Source: Gnetum montanum
Lineage: Eukaryota; Streptophyta; Gnetopsida; Gnetales; Gnetaceae
Direction of reading: 5' to 3'
Assembly: GCA_015680685.1 (NCBI GenBank)
Contig: MNCI01022058.1
Location: 340,947 to 362,688 of the forward strand
Length of the DNA stretch: 21,742 nt
The first letter of the stretch is position 1; every line of letters starts with the position of its first letter. Below the pieces are notes generated by a model that was not told the DNA's origin, made no database searches, and saw only the letters and a list, made by a program, of their open reading frames with translations. Shown here in pieces: positions 1 to 9,569 of the stretch. Position numbers and translations under genes: made by a program.

Positions 1-765
1 ACTATCGACTTACTGCTGAAAGATATTTAAAACCAAACATTGGAAAGTGGTAAGAGCATTGCACAGACCAAAAGGCATCTTTCGATATGTAAAAGTTCCC
101 TAGGGACTCATGAATGTTGTTTTGGCCTGGGCTTCTAGTGTAGTCTAGATTTGGTTATAGGCACTATAACCATCTAGAAAACTATAATAGCAATGCCTAG
201 ATATGGTGTCCAACACTTCATCAACAAATGGCAACAAAAAATGATCTTTGAATGGTTCCATGTTGAACAACCTGAAGTCAATATAAACCCACCATGGAAC
301 CATTGCAATGGGGTAGATGAACCTTGCCTTAAGGAGTTGCTCAATCTCTTCTTTGATCTTTTGCTTCAATGTTGGATTCAATCACCATTGTGGTTGCCTC
401 CATGGCTTCATGGATGGATTAGTATAAATGTGGTCCTAGCATATTTGTGGATTAATTCCAGTAAGTTTAGGATATGACTAGGAAAAGGTTGTTGGCCATA
501 TGTGTATCACTTTCAACAATTTTGCTTTTTACTTAGAACTAAGTATGATTGGCTTGCCACTTTTTAAGAATGCATATTTTAGGCTGACAAGTAGATTTTT
601 CAACTCTAGGGGCTCTTGTTTGAAATTTTTAGGGATCTCCAACTCTCTCCAATCTGTATCATTATTCTCATCATTAAAGAGTTGGTGATGAACTTGCTCT
701 AGTTCATCCATGCCTATGACGTAAGTGCATGTTAGTCTCTCAGTAGGTTTCATGCACATTGTGCT
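1..765 (-). pseudogene. Element A: Athila-like reverse transcriptase and upstream linker, decayed and cut by window edge
   Basis: Remnant of the pol gene of a Ty3/gypsy element; the living enzyme would copy element RNA into cDNA in virus-like particles. Reading leftward on the minus strand, a linker (about 759-529) is followed by the RT start (about 381-145) with KEEIEQLLKARFIYPI, then IDFRLFN, KDHFLLPFVDEVLD and YYSFLDGYSAYNQI, the fingers/palm order of Athila-type RTs. Translation past 145 still gives GTFTYRKMPFGLCNA before the window ends, so the catalytic YxDD lies outside. Stops are present, for example after FMSP. The same segments occur in element B at about 12830-13480, which confirms frame and family. 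The family-typical PKKxGxW segment is missing or shortened between FIYPI and IDFRLFN. Non-functional; identification is by motif recognition only. Confidence 0.85.
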
Positions 766-889
766 ACTTTCAGGATCAAGGGTTAGCCACTAGGTGCCCT
801 CTTGTTTTGTGGCTACTGCGTATAGACACGTTTGAATATCTACTTTATGTGCATATTGCTTACACATTGAAATAGATGATCGTTTCATA

Positions 890-1310
890 GACCAGAGTTT
901 CTACACATAATTGCACCCTGTATCACTGTACGTAATACATGGAGCTTGCTTCTTCTCAATCTTTCCAAATGCATTTTCCTTATATATTTCTAGGGAAAGA
1001 TCTCTAATGTTCATTCTTACATCAAAAATGCTTAGCCATGCCCTTCCCATAATGATTGGGAAGTCCCCCTTACAGTTCTCAACCTTGATTACTAGGAAAT
1101 TGGTAGGATAAGGCCACCCACAGATAGTGGTCACAATGTCTTCTACTAGTCCCAATAGAACAATAATGGACTAGTCGACCAATTCTAATCAGATATTGCT
1201 CTTCTTGAGAGGCAGTAGGTTCTAGGTAGTATACATCGCATGAAAAACCAAGTTAACACCAGAACCTAAATCAAGAAGAGCTTTAAATGGTTCATTCCCA
1301 ACAATTTGTA
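890..1310 (-). pseudogene. Element A: retroviral-type aspartic protease, active-site serine lost
   Basis: Protease segment of the element A polyprotein, which would cleave Gag-Pol in the particle. The minus strand reads IVGNEPFKALLDLGSGVNL near 1320-1250; the expected catalytic triad D-S/T-G is D-L-G here (codons at 1272-1264). The downstream part (about 1155-901) has FPIIMGRAWLSIFDV, the family's hydrophobic-GR-xWL motif, and continues to CITYSDTGCNYV. Element B has the same protein at 12100-12560 with an intact DSG, so the change is specific to A. Stop codons and local frame loss occur between the two halves. It lies 5' of the RT on the same strand, the normal gypsy order. Confidence 0.8.
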
Positions 1311-2040
1311 AATAGATAAAAGGACTCCTAGGATCAGCTAGTTTCTTGGAAAGGTTGCCAACCTAGATCCAATTAGATATGACATAAGTGAGCATAACAG
1401 TATAGATTTTGGGTGGTATTTGGTTTGAAGGGTTCTCGATGGAATCATTTGAAGAGGATGACGTAGGAGGAACGTGACCAACTGCTTGAGTCTATGAGGG
1501 TTTAGTAGGGCTGTTGGATTAAAAAAATGGTCGTTTACAAGCATAAGGTTTCGAACCACTCGGTTGATTAACCGATTTTAAATTGATGACCCTAGTAGCA
1601 TTGCGTTGCTATAACTAGGCTAGAAGTTCACCTTGAATGGATGGAGTAGGTAGCAGCTACATTAAGGGTGGAGGAACATGTGTAAGAATAGGAGGAGGAT
1701 AAGGATGGAATGTGGTATCCTTCCTAGCATGTAGAGAATGAGTTTTATAGTATTCAAGAGGATAGTAGTGATGTTGGAAAGGAGAAACATGACTGGAAGA
1801 GTTACATGGAGATAGGGGTTTCTGAACATAATACCCATATGGATCTGGTTATTTGTAAGGATATTACTACCTTGGTGGTAGCATCCCCCATGACTATGGT
1901 TACTACCACTATTGATACTACTGATATGGATATGGTGGAGCTCCACTTGGATAATATTGTTGTTGCAGATGGAACTACCTGGGATTGCCTTCAGGATAAG
2001 GTAATCTTCTGGGTGTTTATCTTTTTGCTAATCATGGATT
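1311..2040 (-). pseudogene. Element A: gag-to-protease spacer (Gln/Pro-rich in the related copy), decayed
   Basis: Stretch between the gag zinc knuckle and the protease of element A. The minus strand aligns by eye with element B 11600-12100: both share a segment reading TCATGGGGGATGC followed by an ACCACCAAGG/ATCACCAAGG stretch, and ATTATCCAAGTGGA followed by CTCCACCA. In B this part is rich in Gln and Pro codons. No domain is recognised. Many stops on the minus strand make it non-functional; apparent plus-strand frames here are shadows. Confidence 0.6.
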
Positions 2041-3880
2041 CAGACCATACACCCTAGACTCCTATAAGTGTGACATGATGGGGCAACATCCCTTAGGATG
2101 TTCCTATTGGCAAATGTTACACCCACCATCATCATTTGATTTAGTTTCTACAATTTCCTCTATGGAAGCACTCTTGCCCTTACCCCTTTAATAAGCACAT
2201 TCAACTTCCTTTCACCTCTTGTGGTCATGATCACTACTTTGTTCTTTGGACTCTTCAGCAATTTTTAGAATAGCTTCAAATTTGCTATCCATAGAGTCCC
2301 ACAACTGATCTACCTTAGTCAAAATTTTAGAGGTAAATTTTTGAATCGGCAAGGTTTTTCAGTTCACCATCTTATCAAGTGATGATTCCTCCTCGCTGTC
2401 ACAAAATTGGACCTCTCTCTTATTAATGAAAGGATCTTGATTATATTCTTTTGCACTTTTGTGTTTCCTCAACTCTTCTTCTTCTTTTGCTACCTGCTTG
2501 ATCAACCTTTGGATCTAATGGGCTCTTAACTTTGACAATCTTCCTTGGGTGTAGATCCCTAAAGTTCTTCTATTTTAAGAGTGAAGCCCATCTATGATAT
2601 GGTGAAGTTGTTCCTACTAAGAGTAATCATGGCTAGGGCATCGGTGTAATAAGAAATAATATCTACCCATGGTGGCATTCAAGGACTCATGTGTTCCTTA
2701 CTTCTAACCCTAGATCTTCCTTCTTAAATTGGACACTTGGGAGTACATTTGATAATTTTCATTACATAGTTTGAGCATCATACTCAATCCATGGATTTAT
2801 TTTGGCTCCAAGGATTGGTACTAGCTTTTTGCTTCTTTGATGAGTATCTTGGGAAAAAACTTAAGCTTTTCCAATCATTTTCTATGTTTTGTAGGGCATA
2901 GGCATCATGAAAAGCCTAAACATGATTTTGTGGATCAAAGTTATATCCTTGTAAAACTTTGGAATGTTGTTTATATCTAATTACTTGATCCTACTATTTT
3001 TCACATGCCTTGTCAGAATTCTCATTACCTTAGCAATGTTTAGCATGCTTCTAGTGATGAGAAAAGGCTCATCCTAGCCATGACCTTAGTGGCTATGATG
3101 TCATCTACTGCCTCTTTGTTCATGGTGATGAGCCCCAGATCTTAACTTGCCCGATGGTCCCTACAATCATCTTGGTCCTGTTGGTCACCTCCATCACGAT
3201 CGTGTCCCTTGAGGCTATGTTCAAAGCCAAAAGAGAAAGAAGATAACAACAAAGGTAAAGAGGAAGGAGAACTAGCACCATCATGGTGCCTACCATCCCT
3301 TCTTTAGTGGTCACAGCCATAATCATGATCATGTTGCTTACCCGCATCCCTGCCATGACTCTCCTCCTTCGATCCCCCTTTGTCATGGGATCTATTTTTG
3401 CCATAACTAGGATTATCTATTGTGGACTACAAGTTCTAGTTTTGACCTCCTTCACCATAGTAAAAAATAGGAGTCCCTTTGTATCAAAAACTCTTAGAGA
3501 AGGACTCTTCATCATCTTTTTGGTACATCAATAATCGAGAATCATTGGACCACTTCCCCTTTGCAGATTCATAACACTACTCTAAATGTCAATCCCTTAG
3601 ACATTGTGCATTGGTGGGATGATAATCCTTGGTGTCACTATCCTACATAACATATTTAGCATGAAGCCCTTGGATGCCCAACTACATAAGAGTTTGATGG
3701 AGCATAGCAAGAATGGATCGATCAAGTAGCAACACAATGCTACCCTCCATGTCTTGCCACCATAGTTATTCATCCTAGTGTAGGATGAAGGTGAAATTAG
3801 ATACATGCTCATAAAGATGAGCATATATCACTATATATTATTGGGGCATCAATTGATTTACTCCATCATACTTAGATGGA
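2041..3880 (-). pseudogene. Element A: Athila-like gag, heavily degraded
   Basis: Remnant of the capsid/nucleocapsid gene. On the minus strand it aligns by eye with the gag of element B: the 3850-3600 segment matches B 9815-10045 (start of gag), the 2975-2700 segment matches the capsid core of B (shared run around GATCCACAAAATCATGTTTAGG), and 2121-2080 encodes a zinc-knuckle-like CNICQ...HPKGCCP matching B at 11550. Between these, around 3400-3120, a low-complexity His/Asp/Arg/Ser-rich linker is visible in one frame. Frames shift several times and stops are frequent. The order LTR, PBS, gag, protease, RT on the minus strand is complete up to the window edge. Confidence 0.75.
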
Positions 3881-4033
3881 GAATCACTCCTGTGAGAAGA
3901 AGACGTCTTGTATTAGAAGATAAGAAATGTAGTATGCTTTCTTATAATTTTTGTAGTTATTTTAATATATGATATGACTTTATGGCTCATTCTAATGATG
4001 TTAAATAATTTTTTCACTAAATCCTAGATAACA

Positions 4034-4051
4034 CACGTAACAATGATGCCA
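4034..4051 (-). other. Element A: degraded primer binding site (tRNA-Asp type)
   Basis: Directly inside the LTR end, the minus strand reads TGGCATCATTGTTACGTG. Compared with the tRNA-Asp-complementary PBS used by Athila-type elements (TGGCGCCGTTGCCGGGGA), 8 of the first 11 bases match and every difference in the first 14 is a transition. Position, one base after the LTR terminus, is right. The decay is heavy, so the call rests largely on position and on the better-preserved PBS of element B. Confidence 0.5.
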
Positions 4052-4175
4052 ATGATGAGTGGTAAGTATACCCTATGCCCAACCATCTAAATTACAAGCA
4101 TTCATGTGCAATCTGATTGAATTCCACAGACCTTAAGTTCCTAAGTACACTAGTTCTAGGAAGTGAAATTTAATT

Positions 4176-4269
4176 GTGGTGATTGTTGTCTTCCCAATTA
4201 CACTTATGAAGCTTAGTTGTANCGTGGTGATTGTTGTCTTCCCAATTACACTTATGAAGCTTAGTTGTA
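4176..4269. repeat. 46-bp perfect direct duplication around a single N
   Basis: Bases 4176-4221 and 4224-4269 are identical over 46 bp and are separated only by 'nc'. Other LTRs of the family contain this segment once. This is the signature of two contig ends that overlap but were joined with a gap base, so the duplication is probably artificial. Confidence 0.85.
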
Positions 4270-4671
4270 TGGTTAAGTGTAATTAGGGCACATGATTTTT
4301 ATTATTTTATATTTTATTCACCTACAATTAATAACAAGTTGAAACTTAATTTATTAACCAAATTAACTAATCTAATTACTAATTAATAAATAACTAACTA
4401 TCCTAACATAAGCATCTAATCCCACTTTTCGTATACATCCTGAATGCATACAACACTACTGGGTTATCAAGTGTTAAGCACTACTGGGATTACCAAGTGA
4501 TGTATGTTATGCTCAAAGTGGTCGTACTTATGTGTTTAATCTATTTATTTTAATTAGTTAATTAATTAAATTATTACTTATCTTAATTAATCACATAATT
4601 AACAAAAATGGTAAATGCAAAAATAAATCATTAATCTATTCCAAGTGCTGCAAGGTTTGATCAAAAGGCTC

Positions 4672-4727
4672 ATCTTTATTATTATTCACACTGGTGTGCT
4701 TAGGTACATTAGTGCTCAAATAAAGAT
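4672..4727 (-). promoter_or_regulatory. Element A LTR: conserved inverted repeat holding the poly(A) signal
   Basis: On the minus strand ATCTTTATT (4727-4719) and AATAAAGAT (4680-4672) are perfect 9-bp complements separated by 38 bases. The 3' arm contains AATAAA. The same arrangement occurs in the other LTRs of the window. RNA folding is inferred, not shown. Confidence 0.65.
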
Positions 4728-4851
4728 CTGTACACTTTCTAACTCTTGCTGTAGGCACTTAGAAAAGTATTCTAACTTTCAAATGACAAAATTATAAGAG
4801 CTTTGCTACAATTATGATAAGACATGCTCATAAACATGGGAGATGAGTGCG

Positions 4852-4859
4852 TATTTATA
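4852..4859 (-). promoter_or_regulatory. Element A LTR TATA box
   Basis: TATAAATA on the minus strand within TCTATAAATACGC, at the same place relative to the R/U5 core as in LTRs B, D and the solo LTR. It would mark the U3 promoter, with transcription starting a few tens of bases leftward. Confidence 0.65.
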
Positions 4860-5015
4860 GACTTTATTATGGAGTTGCGTCGATAGAGCCCCATAAATGT
4901 AGCAAATGCTATGTTGATGGGGCAATACCACATCAATTAGACCACGTTAATGGGGACCCATTGACAAGGCCACACCGAGGGGGGCCCGTTAATGTAACAC
5001 TTTGACACTTCATCA

Positions 5016-5960
5016 ATAGGTATTCATCTGCCAAGGATTCCAATGGGAGGAAATCCTATTCGTCAAATGAGAATTCTAAGGATTGAAACTATGGTAAATA
5101 CTTATTATCAAAACAAGCTTGGTGAGGAAGATGAGTCAAGGCTTACTAGAGCATTTAGAAATTCTATAAGACTTCCATATATTGAATTGAAGGCTTTTAA
5201 TGATGTAAATGACACCAATGCTTTTGAAAGTTGCTTGAAGGCACTTGAGAAGCATTTTGAGTTCAAAGAGGTACTAAATAACTTGAGGGTACTTATTGCA
5301 GAATCTAAATTAGAAGGTATGACATCTACTTGGTGGGAATAGTAGTTTCAAGATTATGAAAGACAAAATGGTCAATCCATTAGAGATTAGGATCTGATGA
5401 AATATAGGTTGAAAAGAAAATTTATACAATCTCATTAGAGATAAGAGACCATTATGAAGTTAAAATTATTAAGGTAAGGTGATAAAGGTGTTAAAGAATT
5501 CTACATCAAATTTTGTGATTTAATCCATCAAGCTAAAGTAAAATGGGAGTATGAACAAGCTTCAATATTTTTAGAAGTTCTTAAAATGGCATATCAACAG
5601 GAGTTATCTTTTTATGAGTGATAAACTTTTGATGAGGCTTCTGATTTAGCACTCCAGGTTGAGAAGAAATTAAGTGGATTTGGAAATAAGAGCAAACAAA
5701 TTTCCAAGGAGAAGAAGAAGTGATCTAAATCTCAAAAAGGGATCAAGGTCCAAATCCAAAGACAAGGATAGAAAATTATAAGAAGACTAACAGAGATGAT
5801 AAGAAGGGCAAGGCCAAGAGTGACCAAGGCAAGGGAGGCAAGGTGGAGGCAGCAACTCATCAAAATTCTTATACTTCAAGTTTGGAAAATGGGGACATAA
5901 GCAATGGAAATGCCTATTTCACAAGGTAGCTAAGGGCAAAGATGTGCAAACCATGAAGGT
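5016..5960 (+). pseudogene. Element C: chromovirus gag (5'-truncated by element A insertion)
   Basis: Capsid/nucleocapsid gene remnant of the host element C. The frame is open from the A LTR boundary at 5016, through IRLPYIELKAFN and ALEKHFEFKEV to GMTSTWWE (about 5342), which is the retrotransposon Gag core (Retrotrans_gag type). After that the same frame continues to about 5722 with at least eight stops. A zinc knuckle follows in another frame at 5872-5913: YFKFGKWGHKQWKC, where both first Cys positions of C-x2-C-x4-H-x4-C are changed (Tyr, Phe). The 5' part of gag and the 5' LTR must lie left of element A, outside the window. The frame running open right up to the LTR edge supports insertion of A into this gene. 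Non-functional. Confidence 0.8.
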
Positions 5961-6079
5961 GGAGGAGACATCAAGCTAATGTCTTTGAAGAGGTAACCCT
6001 AATGCTCCAGAAATTGAGGATGCTTCTAAATTAAATTCTTATGCATTCATGGGGAATGTGAATAGAGGAGATCATCCTA

Positions 6080-6440
6080 ATAGAAAATTGTTATTTCGAA
6101 TTGGGCGTAGATGCTTACTTAGTGGTAAATGAACTCATGTTTTGATTAATGGTGGAGCCCAAGAAAACGTTATTTCTTCTAGGAGAGTTGAAAGATTAGG
6201 CTTGGTAACTAATTATTATCCTAGACCATATAAAGTGCATTGGTTGTCTAGAGATTTTTCCCAATAGGTTAGGGAATAATGTACTTTGAAATTTAAAATT
6301 AGAGATTTTTACAACGTTGTGAAGTGTGATATGCTTCCAATAGATTGTGTTGATGTAATTCTTAATAGACATTAGAATTTTAACAATGGTGCTTAGTTTG
6401 ATGAGCAAGAAATGTATGGAGTATAGCTAGATTTGATGGA
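6080..6440 (+). pseudogene. Element C: chromovirus protease, catalytic Asp changed to Asn
   Basis: Aspartic protease segment. At 6142-6165 the frame reads VLINGGAQENV where chromoviruses carry a L-I-D-G-G-(S/A) active site; the Asp codon is AAT (Asn) at 6148-6150. The following RVERLGL, YPRPYKVHWL and VKCDMLPID, VILNRH (degenerate LLGRPW) run in the family's usual order up to about 6375. In-frame stops occur after SGK, FSQ, VRE and NRH. It sits between gag and RT as expected. Dead enzyme; family assignment is by motif memory. Confidence 0.8.
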
Positions 6441-7380
6441 ATCCATAAGTTGATTCCCATAATAGCTAAAAAAGTGAGACAACAAAGTTTACTAAATGCT
6501 TTCTTAATCTTTCTAGAAGAGTGGGAATACATTAAGGAACATGATGAAATAAGTTTTGGTTTTGTTGTTGTGACAACAGTTGCTATTAACCATGATGATG
6601 TACAAGTTGAACTTCCAACAGATGTGCTAGGTTTGAAGGAGAAATTTTCTAAGGTGTTCAAGGGGGATTTGAATAGATTACTAGTAATGAGGAATGTACA
6701 ACATTAGATCAATTTTCTTCTTCGTGCTACCATTCCAAATGAGAGAGCTTACTAGATGGCATCAAATCAGCAAGTTGAATTCCAAAGGCAATTAGAGGAG
6801 TTACTTGCAAATGGTTTCATGAGGGAATCTATTTCACCTTGTGCGGTTCCAGTGGTGCCAGTGCCAAAGAAGGACAACAATGAATGGAGGATGTACATTG
6901 ATTATAAGTAGTGAAAAGGATAACACTGAGGTACATGTTTCATATTCTAATGATGGATGATATTCTTGATGTCCTTACTAATACTGAAATTTTAGTGAAA
7001 TTGATTTGAAGAGTGGGTACCATCAAATTAGAATTAGGCCTAGTGATGAATGGAAGACAGCTTTTAAGAAACTATATGGATTGTTTCAATGGTTGGTGAT
7101 GCCATTTAGGCTCATAAATGCACTTACTACATTCATGAGGTTGATGCATGATGTATTAAAGGACTTAATTGGTAAGTGTTGTATTGTCTTTTTTTATGGT
7201 ATTTTGGTGTATAGCTCTAATGAGGAAGAGTACTAAGATCACTTGAGGATGATGTGTCTTAATCTAGAAGAGGCATAGTTGGTAATCATTGTGAAGAAAA
7301 ATCTTTTCTTCAAGAGGGAAATCACATATTTAGGGAAGGTGCTTTTTAAAAACTAAATTCAAATGGAAGCTAATGAAGGT
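6441..7380 (+). pseudogene. Element C: chromovirus reverse transcriptase, catalytic Asp pair lost
   Basis: RT remnant. A linker with LKEKFSKVF (about 6640) leads into [19 protein letters not shown], then [16 protein letters not shown] and [16 protein letters not shown] (to about 6908). After a frame break, a short degenerate segment (IPMMDDILDVL) is followed by the 7006-7236 frame: [53 protein letters not shown] and [10 protein letters not shown]. The last should read Y/F-F-D-D-I-L-V-Y-S; the two catalytic Asp codons are TAT (7195-7197) and GGT (7198-7200). The connection continues as DHLRMM and KREITYLGKVLF to about 7350. The DEWKTAF...WLVMPF style resembles CRM-type chromoviruses, an impression rather than a tested placement. 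Confidence 0.85.
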
Positions 7381-8060
7381 GAAGGCTATTAGGGTTTGGC
7401 CAACTCCTAACAATGTTAAGGGGTAAGATCATTCCTTAGTTTAGAAGGATTTTATCGATAGTTCATCAAAGATTTTAATGGTGTTTTATGGCCTATGTTT
7501 ACTTTGATGAAGAAAAGTAAAGATTATAGCTAGGATAATAAAACCCAAGGGAGCTTTAACTTGTTGAAAGTAAAAATTACTAGTGAAATGGTGCTTGCAA
7601 TTCTAGATTTTCAAAATCTTTATTAGGTAGAGGTGGATGTAAGTGGATTTGTCATTGGTGGGGTAGTTTCACAAGAAGAAGTCTTGTTGCTTTCTTTTTA
7701 GAAGAGTTAAATGAGTCAAGACAAAAATATAGTGTATATGAGAAAGAGTTGAATGCTACTCTTCAAGTAATCAGCATTAGAGGCATTACATATTACCCAA
7801 CGAGTTCACTTTGATGATAGAGCACAAAGCACTTTAATTTCTAAACTCAAAAAAGAAGTTGAGTGCAAAGCACATGAAGCAGGTTGCACAATCACAAGAA
7901 TTCAATTTTGTGTTGAAGCATGAAATTGGGAAAGCTAATGTGGTGGCTAATGCGTTGTCCAAGGTGCATGTGGTTAATTTCAATGTACCTTATGTGGAAG
8001 GTATGGGTGATTTTGCTTCTTTGTATGAGGATGATGTTGAATTTGGGAAAGTTTGAAGGA
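7381..8060 (+). pseudogene. Element C: RNase H domain, degraded
   Basis: RNase H would remove the RNA strand during cDNA synthesis. Visible in several frames: GLEGFYRxFIKDFNGVLWPM (about 7440-7500, RT/RNase H junction), then QNLYxVEVDVSGFVIGGVVSQE (about 7610-7675) with the first Asp of the active site, and LSAKHMKQV, QEFNFVLKHEIGKANVVANALSK (7859-7965). In the last motif the family has V-A-D-A-L-S; here Asp is Asn (ANALS), consistent with a G to A change. Frameshifts near 7560 and 7850 and several stops. The lack of intact catalytic residues makes it inactive. Confidence 0.75.
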
Positions 8061-8793
8061 ACCTCAAAGAGCCATTGATGGGTAGGATAGACTAATGGAG
8101 GGACTATCATATTCAAGATGAACTGTTATTTCAGAATGATAAGGTATGTGTTCTTAATTGTGATTTTAGGAAAAATATTTTATTTCAAAAGCATTGTAGT
8201 GGCATGGTAGGTCACATGGGTAGGGATAAAACATTGGAACTTGTGGGTAGGTGCTATTTTTGGCCTAATATGGCAACTAAAGTTTCAAAATTTGTAAATG
8301 AGTATTGTTGTTGATAAGTTCTCCAAGATGGCACACTTCATTCCATGTAATAACGTGACTAATGCTTCTCATGTGGCAAATTTTTTTTTCTAGCATGTTG
8401 TGACGTTGCATGAAATTCCTTTAAATATTGTTAGTGATAGAAACTCCAAATTCACAAATCACTTTTGGAGGTTCCTTTGGAAAGTTTTAAGGATAAAGTT
8501 GAATTTTTCTAGTGCATATCATCCATAATTTGATGGCCAAATAGAGGTTGTAAATAAATCCTTGCTAAACATACTAAGATGTTTATGTGATGGACAATCA
8601 AATAGGTGGAAAAATTTGTTGTGTTATGTTGGGTTTTCATATAATAATGATTTTCATATTACTATTCAAAAAAGACCATTTGAAGTGAACTATGGGATTT
8701 GTCCAAAGCTAGTGGATCCTTTTAAGAGCTTTGATGATGAAGCTCAACTTAGTGTTGATTTTGCGTAAGAGATGAGGGATCTCCATGCATAAG
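8061..8793 (+). pseudogene. Element C: integrase zinc-binding and core domain, interrupted by element B
   Basis: Integrase remnant. The HHCC region reads GMVGHMGRDKTLELVGR then [19 protein letters not shown] (about 8190-8306). It then passes abruptly into [14 protein letters not shown] (about 8310): roughly 35-45 residues normally between these motifs, including the first catalytic Asp, are absent, so an internal deletion is inferred at about 8304-8312. The second catalytic Asp remains in NIVSDRNSKF (codon 8435-8437) and the Glu in FDGQIEVVNKS (codon 8544-8546). It continues as WKNLLCYVGFSYNN and PFEVNYGICPK to EMRDLHA, where element B begins at 8794. The same frame resumes at 16688 after B. 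Confidence 0.85.
8789..8793. repeat. Target site duplication of element B, left copy (ATAAG)
   Basis: ATAAG immediately before the 5' LTR is repeated exactly at 16688-16692 immediately after the 3' LTR. Five bases is the expected gypsy integrase stagger. The reading frame of the interrupted C integrase is restored when one copy plus element B is removed. Confidence 0.93.
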
Positions 8794-8804
8794 TGATGAG
8801 CCAC

Positions 8805-8824
8805 GATATCGCGTACGCAATATC
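8805..8824. promoter_or_regulatory. U3 palindrome of LTR B (5' copy)
   Basis: GATATCGCGTACGCAATATC is a 20-bp palindrome centred on GTAC with one mismatched pair, explained by a single CpG to CpA change. It lies 18 bp upstream of the TATA box. Related copies lie in the B 3' LTR and in LTR D. A role as a factor-binding site is inferred. Confidence 0.6.
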
Positions 8825-8842
8825 GCATCCTACCTCATCTTC

Positions 8843-8850
8843 TATAAATA
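8843..8850 (+). promoter_or_regulatory. LTR B 5' TATA box
   Basis: TATAAATA in TCTATAAATAAGAG, conserved in the B 3' LTR (15962) and LTR D (21424) and in modified form in LTR A and the solo LTR. Likely core promoter of the element. Confidence 0.7.
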
Positions 8851-8971
8851 AGAGGCAGCACCCTTTGTTCAAGGGAGTTAGACTTAGACCCTTAGCCAGA
8901 TTTTGTAGTTTTGTTATTTTAGAGTTAGAATTATTTCTGTGTGCCCGTAGTAGGAGTCATAGAGTGAACGG

Positions 8972-9026
8972 ATCTTTATTCGAGAAATTTGTACCTGAGC
9001 ACAATTTTGTGTATGACAATAAAGAT
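8972..9026 (+). promoter_or_regulatory. LTR B 5': conserved inverted repeat with poly(A) signal
   Basis: ATCTTTATT (8972-8980) and AATAAAGAT (9018-9026) are exact complements with a 37-base spacer. AATAAA lies in the 3' arm. The spacer contains GTACCTGAGCACA, conserved in all copies with few changes. Confidence 0.7.
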
Positions 9027-9569
9027 GAACTTTATGATAAACCTTGAAGCATACAAATTAAGCTAATCAATAATTAATGATTGTTTAATGCTTTCCTAGT
9101 TAATTAATATCTCTCTCAACCTTCAACCCCCTTAGTTAAATACGCTCAGTATGACTGCTTCGAGCATGTGTGTAGTGCTTGGTAACCCAGTAATGATTAG
9201 CGTTTGGTAATCTCAGCAATGTCGCACTCGTTCAAGATGTGTACAGCAAGTGGGAATGGATACTGGTGTTAGGAACATTTAGAACTTAGTTAATGAATAG
9301 TTAATGTAAGTTAGCCACTTAGTTCTCTCTTTCCCTTTCCTTTATTAGCAGAAGACATAAAAAGAAAAAAAGCTATAAAAATCATATACCTCAAGCTTAC
9401 TTAACCATACAACCGTGACAATACAAGTAAGTTTGGAAAGACAACGATTGATTAACCCTAAGTGTTCCATTAGGGCGCATAAGCACTTAGTCCTAGGAGT
9501 TCAATCGGATCGCGCGTGAAACGCTCGTATTCGTATGGTTGAGTGTAGGGGTACCTCGCCACTCATCAT

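Larger units (their letters stand above)
4053..5015 (-). repeat. Element A: 5' LTR (minus orientation)
   Basis: Long terminal repeat that would drive transcription leftward. On the minus strand it begins TGATGAAGTG (at 5015) and ends ACCACTCATCA (at 4053), followed by the PBS and gag of A. It has a TATA box at 4859-4852, the conserved poly(A) inverted repeat at 4672-4727, and the U5 segment ending in a variant of the TATGGTTGAGTGTAGGGGTA string seen in B. Its U3 (about 5015-4865) contains AATGGGGACCCATT-like palindromes and repeats of a TTAATGGGG/TTGATGGGG word, unlike the U3 of B, D or the solo LTR. The length includes about 48 bp that are probably an assembly artefact (4176-4269). The partner LTR lies left of the window. 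Confidence 0.85.
8794..9568 (+). repeat. Element B 5' LTR
   Basis: 775 bp, starts TGATGAGCCACG and ends CGCCACTCATCA; the TGATGAG/CTCATCA ends are inverted repeats with TG...CA termini. It holds a U3 palindrome, a TATA box at 8843, the poly(A) inverted repeat at 8972-9026 and a U5 with two diverged direct copies of a TTGGTAAYCYCAG word (9181-9220). Compared with the 3' LTR it lacks 33 bp (3' LTR 15917-15949) between the palindrome and the TATA box. The frame spanning 8793-9047 is a chance ORF. Confidence 0.93.

Noticed and set aside
193-477. 94-codon plus-strand frame at the window start
   Set aside because: Antisense shadow of the element A reverse transcriptase.
8793-9047. 84-codon open frame in the B 5' LTR
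   Set aside because: Frame starts at the LTR edge, is broken in the B 3' LTR and has no motif.
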